This document shows positions 21,728 to 28,200 of a stretch of 64,000 bases of DNA, piece by piece. Source of the DNA: Nevskia sp035651715. GTDB lineage: Bacteria; Pseudomonadota; Gammaproteobacteria; Nevskiales; Nevskiaceae. Every line of letters starts with the position of its first letter. The stretch's first letter is position 1. Made by a program: the position numbers and the translations under genes. The stretch is taken from the NCBI GenBank assembly GCA_035651715.1, contig DASRFD010000047.1, positions 1 through 64,000 of the forward strand, written 5' to 3'. The notes below the pieces were generated by a model, which worked only from the letters and a program-made list of their open reading frames with translations, was not told the DNA's origin and did no database searches.

Positions 21728-21903
21728 TGGCCGCACAAACCGAAATCGCCTGGTGCGACAGCACCTTTAACCCCTGGATCGGCTGCACGAAGGTGGGACC
21801 CGGCTGCGACAACTGCTACGCCGAGGCGCTGATGGACACGCGACACCACCGCGCCGTCTGGGGCGCCGGCAATCCACGCTCGCGCACGTCGGCGAACTAC
21901 TAA
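21727..21903 (+). pseudogene. Truncated Gp37/Gp68-like DUF5131 gene (58 aa)
   Basis: MAAQTEIAWCDSTFNPWIGC, then TKVGPGCDNCYAE, is the unmistakable N-terminus of the phage Gp37/Gp68 (DUF5131) family, including its Cys motif. The frame ends after 58 codons (TAA at 21901), whereas family members are usually some 200–300 residues long. The rest of the gene is absent and an unrelated gene starts at the next base. It is probably a deletion remnant. A surviving short product remains possible because the reading frame is still coupled to thiF. Confidence 0.8.
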
Positions 21904-22659
21904 ATGACGGGCTATTTCTGGACACCCAAGGATCTCGCGGTGGTGCGCGAGCACTACCCGGTTGCCGGCCTGGATGGTTGCCAGGCGCTGCTGCCGCAGC
22001 GCTCCCGCGGGTCGATCTACCAGCAGGCGGCCAAAATGAAGCTGCGCGCGCCGGGCATGGTGAAGGTCAGGCAGAACTGGCCGAAGGACCCGTTCATCGA
22101 TGCCAGTATTCGGACGGTCTACGAGCGCAAGCCGGAGCGCCGCGCCGTGGTCGAGCTCGCCGAGCGCATCGGGCGGCCGCGCTGGTGGGTCTGCAAGCGT
22201 GCGCGCGAGCTGGGGCTGGTCGGCCCGCGCTTCAAGGAAAGCCCCTGGACCGACGCCGAGCTGGAGTTGCTGGGCGAGCACGCGCACAAGTCCCTCGGCA
22301 GCCTGGCGCGGATCTTCCGCAAGCATGGCTTCCCGAGGTCGGAAACCGCCATCAAGGTGAAGCTGAAGCGCCTCGGGCTCAGCCTGATCGACGCTCGGCA
22401 GATTGCTGGGCTGTACAGCGCCCACCAGCTGGCCGGCCTGTTCGGCGTCGACGGCAAAACTGTCACCCGCTGGATCTCGCTCGGCATGATGAAGGCCTCC
22501 CGGCGCGGCACCGCCCGAACCGAAGCCCAGGGCGGCGATGACTGGCAGGTCACCGAGAAGCAGGTTCGGCAATTCATCATCAACAACCCGCAGTCGGTCG
22601 ACCTGCGCAAGGTCGACAAGCTGTGGTTCATCGAGACGCTCGGGAGGGCGGCCGCATGA
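21904..22659 (+). CDS. HTH-containing phage DNA-binding protein (251 aa)
   Basis: Several tandem helix-turn-helix-like segments are visible: FWTPKDLAVVREHYPVAGLD with GSIYQQAAKMKL, then ERIGRPRWWVCKRARELGLV with SPWTDAELELLGEHAHKSLG (SANT/GcrA-like), and YSAHQLAGLFGVDGKTVTRW in the C-terminal third. It resembles multi-HTH phage proteins that bind DNA; no specific role is recognised. The start abuts the stop of the DUF5131 remnant. The stop is coupled to the next gene (ATGA). Confidence 0.7.
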   Translation: MTGYFWTPKDLAVVREHYPVAGLDGCQALLPQRSRGSIYQQAAKMKLRAPGMVKVRQNWPKDPFIDASIRTVYERKPERRAVVELAERIGRPRWWVCKRARELGLVGPRFKESPWTDAELELLGEHAHKSLGSLARIFRKHGFPRSETAIKVKLKRLGLSLIDARQIAGLYSAHQLAGLFGVDGKTVTRWISLGMMKASRRGTARTEAQGGDDWQVTEKQVRQFIINNPQSVDLRKVDKLWFIETLGRAAA

Positions 22660-23045
22660 GATCCGAGGCTGAAACAATCGACATGACGCCGGACGAAATC
22701 CGCGCCGCCTTCTTCCAGGCGCACATGCTGGCGCCGGCGCAGGCCCTGGCCGAGATCAACCGGCGCGCCGAGATCGAGCAGTACCTGCTGGACTGCGCGC
22801 GCGGCAAGCATTCGCTGCCGGACAGCGAGGTCTGCCGCAGGCTGGCGCTGCGCCTGGGCACGCCGAAGGAGAACTGGTCCGAAGTCCTGAAGGAGCCGTT
22901 GCCCCTGAGCAAAGAACGCCAGCCCTCGCCAGAGGCGGCAGACAAGCTGGCCGACACGCTGCAATCCCTGAAGCGATACGCCATGGACGACTATGGCCGC
23001 GAGCGGCTATTCGGCGAGGCCAGTGCCGAGGGTGGGAAGGGATGA
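22656..23045 (+). CDS. Hypothetical 129-aa phage protein
   Basis: A helical, charged protein: TPDEIRAAFFQAHMLAPAQA, then AEINRRAEIEQYLLDCARGK and SEVCRRLALRLGTPKENWSE. No family is recognised. It is coupled to the preceding HTH gene and probably functions with it. A tiny overlapping frame (23042–23158, 38 codons) follows the stop as ATGATGA but has no independent support. Confidence 0.6.
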   Translation: MRSEAETIDMTPDEIRAAFFQAHMLAPAQALAEINRRAEIEQYLLDCARGKHSLPDSEVCRRLALRLGTPKENWSEVLKEPLPLSKERQPSPEAADKLADTLQSLKRYAMDDYGRERLFGEASAEGGKG

Positions 23046-23075
23046 TGAGAAAGGATATTGGAAGCGTCGTAGTAC

Positions 23076-23255
23076 ATGCCGCTGATGAAGAGGGCCTGGT
23101 GTTCGGTCGATGCCGAGTTTCCGCAGCGTCTGGCGGCCGGCCGCGCCATGCGCGCTGAGAGAACGGCGCGCGGCGAGTCCCTTTACGCCGCCGCGCAGCG
23201 CCTCGGCATGACCAGCGCGCAGCTCAGCGCGCTGGAGAATGGAAGGAAACACTAG
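23076..23255 (+). CDS. Minimal XRE HTH protein (59 aa)
   Basis: Residues ~15–58 (RLAAGRAMRAERTARGESLY, AAAQRLGMTSAQLSALENGR) form almost exactly one XRE helix-turn-helix, ending KH at the stop. No dimerisation domain is present, so it could be a Cro-like or antitoxin-like single-domain regulator. The TAG ends where the GTG of the HerA-like gene begins, and GGAAGG within its last codons serves that start. Confidence 0.6.
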   Translation: MPLMKRAWCSVDAEFPQRLAAGRAMRAERTARGESLYAAAQRLGMTSAQLSALENGRKH

Positions 23256-24982
23256 TGATCCACACAGCCGCTACCGTTCTGAACATCGCCCCCGGCCTGA
23301 CCCTGCCGATCGACGCCGCCTCGGCGCGCTTCGTCATCCTCGGCAAGTCAGGCGCCGGCAAGACCAGCGGCGACGCGGTCCTGATCGAGGAGTTCGTCGG
23401 CGCCGGCGTGCCGACGGTGGTGCTGGACCCGCTCGGCAAGATGTGGGGCCTGCGCAGCAGCAGGGACGGGGAAACCGCGGGCCTGCGCATGGCGATCCTC
23501 GGCGGCGAGCATGGCGACGTCCCGCTGCGGTCCGACCGCGGCGCCTACGTGGCCGATATGCTGGCAGAGGGCGTCTCCGCGGTGCTGGACCTGTCGCAGC
23601 TGACCCACGATGACCAGTGCATCTTCGTCGCCGACTTCCTGCCGCGCCTGATCAAGCGGGCCAGGATGAATATGCACGTGGCGATCGAGGAGGCGGAGAC
23701 ATTCGCTCCGGAGCGCGCCGTCTCCAAGCCCCACGCCCGGGCCCGCGCGGCTGCCACGGTGTTCGCGCGCACCGCCCGCAACCACGGCATCGGCTGGACG
23801 TTCTCCACCCAGAAGGCGCAGATCCTGGCCAAGGACGTGATCGACAGCTCGGACGCCTTCATCGCCATGAAGATGACCGGCGAGCTGGCCCAGGCCGCCA
23901 TCGGCGCCGAGGTGCGCTCCCGCGCCGGCAAGACCCTGGCCGAGAAGATCATGGGCGAACTGCCGGGGCTGCCCCGTGGCCACGCCTGGTTCATCCCGGA
24001 CGCGGACTGGCTGGGCGATGCCGCCGCCGGCCCGGCAGAGCCGACGCCGTTCCACTTCCGATGGCGCAACACCTTCGAGGTCCGCGCGCCGCGGGTGGGG
24101 GAGGAACGCCGCGCGCCGCGCGTGTTGGCGCCCGTCGACCTGGAGCAGCTGCGCGAGGCGATGGCGGCGGACTCGATCGAGGGGGACGACGTCGAGGCCC
24201 TGAAGGCCAAGATTGCCGACCTGCAGGAGCAGCTGAAAGCTGCAGGCGGTGCAGGAGCGGCATCGATCAATTCTGAGGCCCTTGCGGCGGCCGTGGCCGA
24301 AGCGGAGCATCGAGGCCGACTGCTGGGGCGGCAAGACATGCTTGCGGCGCAACGCGGCGCAGCGGAAGCGCTGGAGGCGGCGCAGCGGCATACCGGCGAG
24401 GCTCTGGCACTCCTCCAGAGCGAGCCTATCGCGGTTCCGGAGCCGGTCCAGCGCCATGCTGCCGCGGCTCCAGAGGCGCGCCAGAGCCGCGCAGGCCCGG
24501 CTCCAATCGGCCCTGGCGCCCCCATGCCCCGGGCCGAGCGCTTGGTGCTGACCGCGCTGGCGCAGTATCCGGCCGGCCGCTCCAAGACCCAAGTCGCCAT
24601 CCTGACGGGCTATTCCAGTAGCGGGGGCGGCTTCAACAACGCCATCGGCGCGCTGCGTTCGAAGGGATGGCTGGAGGGCGGCGGTGAACTAATGCAATCC
24701 ACCCAGGCCGGGCTGAAGGCCCTGGGACAGTTCACGCCGCTGCCGCGGGGCCGCGAGTTGCTGCAGCACTGGATGGGGCAGGTCGGCAAGGCGGAGCGGC
24801 TGATCCTGGCGGCCCTGGCCGATGCCTACCCGCGCACGCGCACGAAGGAACAGGTCGCGGAGGCTGCCGGCTACGAGCCGAGCGGTGGAGGATTCAACAA
24901 CGCGCTGAGCCGGCTGCGCACGCTGGAGCTGATCTCCGGCGGTGCGCATGCGCTGCGGGCCAGCGAGGAGCTTTTCGGATGA
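23255..24982 (+). CDS. HerA/FtsK-like ATPase with C-terminal winged-helix repeats
   Basis: A 575-residue protein. The Walker A is GKSGAGKTS (residues 30–38) and the Walker B is VAIEEAETF, both typical of HerA-type (DUF87) ATPases. A partner-arginine region and STQKAQILAKDVIDSSDAFI follow. Residues ~300–390 are coiled coil. The C-terminal ~130 residues hold two similar winged-helix-like repeats, each containing the motif GGGFNNA(I/L) (YSSSGGGFNNAIGALRSKGW and EPSGGGFNNALSRLRTLEL). HerA-type ATPases pump or translocate DNA, often with NurA-like nucleases or in defence systems. Here a role in phage DNA handling is inferred. It overlaps the next gene by 4 nt. Confidence 0.82.
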   Translation: MIHTAATVLNIAPGLTLPIDAASARFVILGKSGAGKTSGDAVLIEEFVGAGVPTVVLDPLGKMWGLRSSRDGETAGLRMAILGGEHGDVPLRSDRGAYVADMLAEGVSAVLDLSQLTHDDQCIFVADFLPRLIKRARMNMHVAIEEAETFAPERAVSKPHARARAAATVFARTARNHGIGWTFSTQKAQILAKDVIDSSDAFIAMKMTGELAQAAIGAEVRSRAGKTLAEKIMGELPGLPRGHAWFIPDADWLGDAAAGPAEPTPFHFRWRNTFEVRAPRVGEERRAPRVLAPVDLEQLREAMAADSIEGDDVEALKAKIADLQEQLKAAGGAGAASINSEALAAAVAEAEHRGRLLGRQDMLAAQRGAAEALEAAQRHTGEALALLQSEPIAVPEPVQRHAAAAPEARQSRAGPAPIGPGAPMPRAERLVLTALAQYPAGRSKTQVAILTGYSSSGGGFNNAIGALRSKGWLEGGGELMQSTQAGLKALGQFTPLPRGRELLQHWMGQVGKAERLILAALADAYPRTRTKEQVAEAAGYEPSGGGFNNALSRLRTLELISGGAHALRASEELFG

Positions 24983-25851
24983 ATTTCTCACCCATCGCTT
25001 CCGAACTGGAAGCCCTGCTTCACTGGGTCCGGGAGCGCGAGACCGTCCGCCGCGCCAAGGAGGCCGGCCTGCCGAAGCCCTGGAGCGCCGACCCACTGCT
25101 CCAGGGCTACCGCTGGTGCAACGTCAGCAGGATGGATGACCGGGTCAGCCGCGAGCTGATGGATGGCTGGTACTGCGAGGCGCCTCCTGCGGTGCAGCTT
25201 GCCGCGGTGGTGCTGGCTCGGATGGTGAACTGGCCGCAGGCGCTGCTTGATGCCACTGGTGGTAAGCCCTTCTGCCTGGCAGACCTTCCCCGCGTCAGGG
25301 AGGCCCTCAAGGCGCGAGCCGCCGCCGGCCTGAAGGTTTTCACCGGCGCATACATCGTCCCTGGCGTCCCCGGAGAGAGCAAGGTGGATTCGGTCTGCGA
25401 CCTGGCGGGCGTGATCGCGCACACCGCCGCGGAAGCCCTGCAGCCCACCTTGCGCGCGACATGGGAGCAGTTGATCCGCTGGCAGGGCCTCGGCGGCTTC
25501 CTGGCCGGCCAGATCACCGCGGACCTCGCATACCTGGCGGCCGGCCGAGCGTGGCCGGATCGCTTCGCCTGGGCGCCTGTCGGGCCGGGTAGCGCGCGCG
25601 GGATCAACCGCCTGCTCGGTCGGCCGAAGGACAAGGCGGTGACGCAGGCGCAGTTTGACGGCGAGCTAGCCGCGTACATGGCGCTGATGCGCGCGACCAT
25701 CCCTGAGATCGATCGAGACCGGAGCCTGGGCGCGCAAGATTACCAGTCGACGCTTTGCGAGTTCGACAAATACCGCCGCCTGGAGCTGGGCGAGGGCACC
25801 GTACGCGCGCGCTACGACGGCGCCGGCACGACGCAGGAGGTGCTGTTGTGA
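24979..25851 (+). CDS. aGPT-Pplase / 5-hmdU DNA kinase helical-domain family protein
   Basis: A 290-residue protein. KPWSADPLLQGYRWCNVSRM, then DDRVSRELMDGWYC, matches the family signature 'PW..DPiL..yrf.NV.R..Drv', and KVFTGAYIVPGVPGESKVDS fits the following 'G.Y.....G..K' block. This fold occurs in phage enzymes that act on hypermodified thymines (alpha-glutamyl/putrescinyl-thymine pyrophosphorylases, hmdU DNA kinases). No other hypermodification gene, such as a hydroxymethyltransferase or glycosylase, is visible in this window. It may therefore recognise modified DNA or depend on genes left of position 1. Family assignment is moderate and the function is inferred. Confidence 0.7.
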   Translation: MNFSPIASELEALLHWVRERETVRRAKEAGLPKPWSADPLLQGYRWCNVSRMDDRVSRELMDGWYCEAPPAVQLAAVVLARMVNWPQALLDATGGKPFCLADLPRVREALKARAAAGLKVFTGAYIVPGVPGESKVDSVCDLAGVIAHTAAEALQPTLRATWEQLIRWQGLGGFLAGQITADLAYLAAGRAWPDRFAWAPVGPGSARGINRLLGRPKDKAVTQAQFDGELAAYMALMRATIPEIDRDRSLGAQDYQSTLCEFDKYRRLELGEGTVRARYDGAGTTQEVLL

Positions 25852-26024
25852 AGGGCGCCGGCGTCATCAGCTGGAAGGGCGGCCTGGCCTACTACGAGCC
25901 GGGCGAGGAAGGACCGCGCGTGCACCTCGTCGGGGAGAGTCAGCCGCTGGAGGTCTGCCCGGAGTTGCGCGTGGCGATCGAGGTGGATCGGCGGCACCAG
26001 CGGGAAAAGGCGGAGGCGGAGTAG
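25848..26024 (+). CDS. Hypothetical 58-aa phage protein
   Basis: A GTG overlaps the upstream stop (GTGA). The sequence VISWKGGLAYYEPGEEGPRV, then HLVGESQPLEVCPELRVAIE, looks like a small beta-rich protein with a charged tail. No family is recognised. Confidence 0.5.
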   Translation: MKGAGVISWKGGLAYYEPGEEGPRVHLVGESQPLEVCPELRVAIEVDRRHQREKAEAE

Positions 26025-26027
26025 ACC

Positions 26028-26420
26028 ATGAGCGCTCTGGAACAGCTTATGACCCTAGCCGAAACTGCGCAGCATCTGCGCGTCAGCAAGGCCACCGTTA
26101 TCCGCCTGGTCAAGGCCGGAAAGCTGCGCACCGTGCGCCTCGGCTTGAGCGCCAAGGCTGATCGGGTGCATCCTGATGATCTGGCAGCATTTGTAAACGA
26201 AAACCGCAGGGAGAGGAAATGCCGGTCTACCACCGTAAAGACCGCGGCGTCTGGGAAGTTGTCATCTACCACGCCGGCCAAGTCCATCGTCGATCTTCTC
26301 GGGGCTGGTCCAAAGCTCAAGCTCGTGAGGTCGAAGCCAAGCTCCGGCGCGAGCTGTTCGAAGCCGGACTCGGCAAAAAGCCCGACCGGACCTTCAACGA
26401 AGCAGTCGAGCGCTGGCTGA
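26028..26420 (+). CDS. Excisionase-like MerR/HTH_17 protein
   Basis: Residues ~5–60 (EQLMTLAETAQHLRVSKATV, IRLVKAGKLRTVRLGLSAKA, DRVHPDDLAAFVNENR) form an excisionase-type winged helix. It lies directly upstream of int, as expected for xis. The reading frame does not stop at the end of the domain but runs 202 bp into int, giving a Ser/Lys/Pro-rich tail and 130 residues in total. The tail is probably just the out-of-frame reading of int, so the functional part is the first ~65 residues. It is the probable recombination directionality factor. Confidence 0.72.
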   Translation: MSALEQLMTLAETAQHLRVSKATVIRLVKAGKLRTVRLGLSAKADRVHPDDLAAFVNENRRERKCRSTTVKTAASGKLSSTTPAKSIVDLLGAGPKLKLVRSKPSSGASCSKPDSAKSPTGPSTKQSSAG

Positions 26421-27145
26421 AGGAAGAAGTCCCGCGCATGCGGCCGCGCAGCGCCAAAGAGGCGCGGCAGAATGCGGTCCATATCGCCCCATTCCTGGAA
26501 GGCCGGGGCATTTCCGATGCCAAGGAGATCGCCGCCGAGATCCGTGGCGCCTGGCCGCACCTCTCACCGTCAACCGTCAATCGCCGCCTGGCGGTGCTGT
26601 CCCGGCTGTGCCGGCTCGCCGAAGCATGGGGATGGGTCGATGGCGCACCGCGCATCCCGCTGCTGCGGGAGTCCCAGCGGGAGATGTTCCTGACGAAGGA
26701 CCAGGTGATGGAGATTGCCGAGCGCTGTGGCCCGCACCGCGACGCCGTTCTTCTATCCGCCTATACGGGTATCCGGATCGGACATCTGCTCCGGCTGACC
26801 AAGGCCGACTATGCCGACGGCAAGATCATGCTCGACCGGAGCAGCAAGACCGGGGCGCCGCAGGTCATCCCAGTGCATCCTGTGGTCCAGCCCATCGCCA
26901 AGCGGCTACCGCTCAGCAGCGGCTACCAGGGCTTCTACAAGGCCTTCAGGAAGGCGTGCGGCGAGATAGGGGTGGTGGCCCGGCCGCATGACCTGCGCCA
27001 CACCTTCGCCAGCTGGCTTGTCCAGAACGATGCCGAGATGGGGCACGTTCAAAAGCTGCTGGGGCATTCGAGCATCACTACAACCCAGCGCTATGCCCAC
27101 CTTCGGGAGAAGGACCTCAAGCGGGCTGTGCGGAAGCTGCGCTGA
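26219..27145 (+). CDS. int: Tyrosine-recombinase integrase
   Basis: A 308-residue phage integrase. The N-terminal arm-binding and core-binding parts cover residues ~1–150. The catalytic domain has the first Arg at 186 (SAYTGIRIGHLLRL), HDLRHTFASWL (His and second Arg), LGHSSITTTQRYAHL (His and nucleophilic Tyr). The ATG is preceded by AGGGAGAGG. It is the last gene of the rightward operon and lies about 125 bp before a tRNA 3'-end sequence, so it most likely catalyses integration there. Confidence 0.93.
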   Translation: MPVYHRKDRGVWEVVIYHAGQVHRRSSRGWSKAQAREVEAKLRRELFEAGLGKKPDRTFNEAVERWLKEEVPRMRPRSAKEARQNAVHIAPFLEGRGISDAKEIAAEIRGAWPHLSPSTVNRRLAVLSRLCRLAEAWGWVDGAPRIPLLRESQREMFLTKDQVMEIAERCGPHRDAVLLSAYTGIRIGHLLRLTKADYADGKIMLDRSSKTGAPQVIPVHPVVQPIAKRLPLSSGYQGFYKAFRKACGEIGVVARPHDLRHTFASWLVQNDAEMGHVQKLLGHSSITTTQRYAHLREKDLKRAVRKLR

Positions 27146-27344
27146 AATCCTGGTGGGTGGTTTGGTGTATGGAACTGTGCGTTTTAGTTCGGATTTGGTC
27201 AGGCTGTGACGCGAAGAATCAATAACTTACGGCTGTGCGGGGCTGCCGAAACAACTTCTGACTCTGTTTATCTAGGTTCGAGTCCTAGTCTCCCAGCCAA
27301 TTACGAATCCGGACAAGTCCGAAGAAATCCGGAAGCGACTGAAA
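27146..27344. other. Probable attachment region (phage–host junction)
   Basis: 199 bp between int and the terminator, without a gene. It holds the tRNA 3'-half described separately. The element presumably ends within or just after it, because the genes beyond are typical chromosomal ones on the opposite strand. The other attachment copy would be left of position 1. Confidence 0.55.
27272..27299 (+). repeat. tRNA 3'-end sequence, probable att core
   Basis: CTAGG-TTCGAGT-CCTAG (27272–27288) is a perfect 5-bp T stem with a canonical TTCGAGT loop, followed by TCTCCCA, G and CCA (27289–27299) as the acceptor 3' strand, discriminator and CCA end. No matching acceptor 5' strand (TGGGAGA) or D arm exists upstream. 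The anticodon-arm region (about 27253–27271, with TTCTGAC as possible loop) pairs only partly. It is therefore a 3' fragment of a tRNA gene, as left behind at one prophage end. The isotype is unclear; discriminator G and U1–A72 pairing would suit tRNA-Gln. Confidence 0.6.
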
Positions 27345-27370
27345 AGCCTGCAACTATGCAGGCTTTTTTG
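27345..27370 (+). terminator. Rho-independent terminator
   Basis: AGCCTGCA (27345–27352), loop ACTA, TGCAGGCT (27357–27364), followed by a run of T. The arms are perfectly complementary. It lies 46 bp after the tRNA CCA end and is probably the host tRNA gene's own terminator, displaced next to the prophage end. Confidence 0.85.
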
Positions 27371-27495
27371 TTCCTGGCAGTTCCAGGGCGTCTGCTTGAA
27401 GCCAGCAGTTCGTGTGGGTAGTGGCCTGCTCCGCATTGGATCGCGGCTGGCGGCGTCTTCGCGAAGAAAGCCGCCGACGCGGAAGGCGGCGGATT

Positions 27496-28107
27496 CTACC
27501 GCTGCTTCCAGTTTCCTCCCGAGTCCTGGTACCACCATCCGGTCTGTGCCTTGGCGATCCAGCGCGCGGCAAAAGTCTGGCGGATCTGTGTTTCCCATTC
27601 GGCGTGGCCATTGGCGCTGGCGATCTGGTGGTATAGCGCCGTTCGGTCGGCGTTCTCGGCAGCGACCAGGTTGCGTACCGCATTGCGGTCGGCCAGCGGC
27701 ACCAGGTTCGCGTCGCGCTGCGCCACCAGGCCATCGGCGCTGAATCCGACGGCGCCGGAGTCGAGATAGGCGCGCAAGGCGGCGGAGCGGCTCTGCATGG
27801 AAGACTTGAGCCGCTGGATCTCGGGCGACGAGATGTCGATATCCGCCTGCTGCGCCTGTGCGGTAGGGATGACGCAGTCCAGCAACGCCAGCAGCGTGCG
27901 CCGCGGCAGTTCCAGTAATGACTGCGGCGCCGGCGGTGGGGGCGGCGGTGCGGCGTCCTTCTTGATCGCGCCGGCGCCGATCACGTCGTCGATGATGCGG
28001 TCCGCTGCCTTTTGTGCGGCGGCAGCCGGGAAGTAGACGTTGATGGTGACGCATGAGGACGCCAGCAGCAGCAAGCCCAGCACGGATGCGGCGTAGGGGC
28101 GTTTCAT
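27496..28107 (-). CDS. DUF1318 (YdbL-like) lipoprotein
   Basis: A 203-residue lipoprotein: signal peptide with lipobox LLLLASSC (Cys19), then VTINVYFPAAAAQKAADRII. A Pro-rich linker follows, then the DUF1318/YdbL-like domain (SPEIQRLKSSMQSRSAALRA, QRDANLVPLADRNAVRNLVA, AENADRTALYHQIA), ending in a Trp-rich segment. In E. coli, ydbH–ynbE–ydbL encode an envelope system thought to connect inner and outer membranes for phospholipid transport. Here the YnbE-like lipoprotein start and the YdbL domain may be combined in one polypeptide (inference). It lies 93 bp downstream of the YdbH-like gene, with a good AGGAGA site. Confidence 0.75.
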   Translation of the reverse strand: MKRPYAASVLGLLLLASSCVTINVYFPAAAAQKAADRIIDDVIGAGAIKKDAAPPPPPPAPQSLLELPRRTLLALLDCVIPTAQAQQADIDISSPEIQRLKSSMQSRSAALRAYLDSGAVGFSADGLVAQRDANLVPLADRNAVRNLVAAENADRTALYHQIASANGHAEWETQIRQTFAARWIAKAQTGWWYQDSGGNWKQR

Positions 28108-28200
28108 GGCGTTCTCCTGGAACGGATGCCGCGGAACCGGATGCTGCTGGCCTCAGTATAGGCTCGCTGGCTGAACCTGCAATGAATCCGCTTCCCCGAT

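Noticed and set aside
23042..23158. A 38-codon overlapping frame after the 129-aa gene
   Set aside because: It has a coupled start (ATGATGA), but the sequence runs antiparallel in sense to the HTH gene frame at 23076 and has no independent support.
27224..27299. A complete tRNA gene at the integrase end
   Set aside because: The T arm and CCA end are perfect, but no acceptor 5' strand or D arm pairs with them and the anticodon stem has mismatches. Only a 3' fragment is supported.
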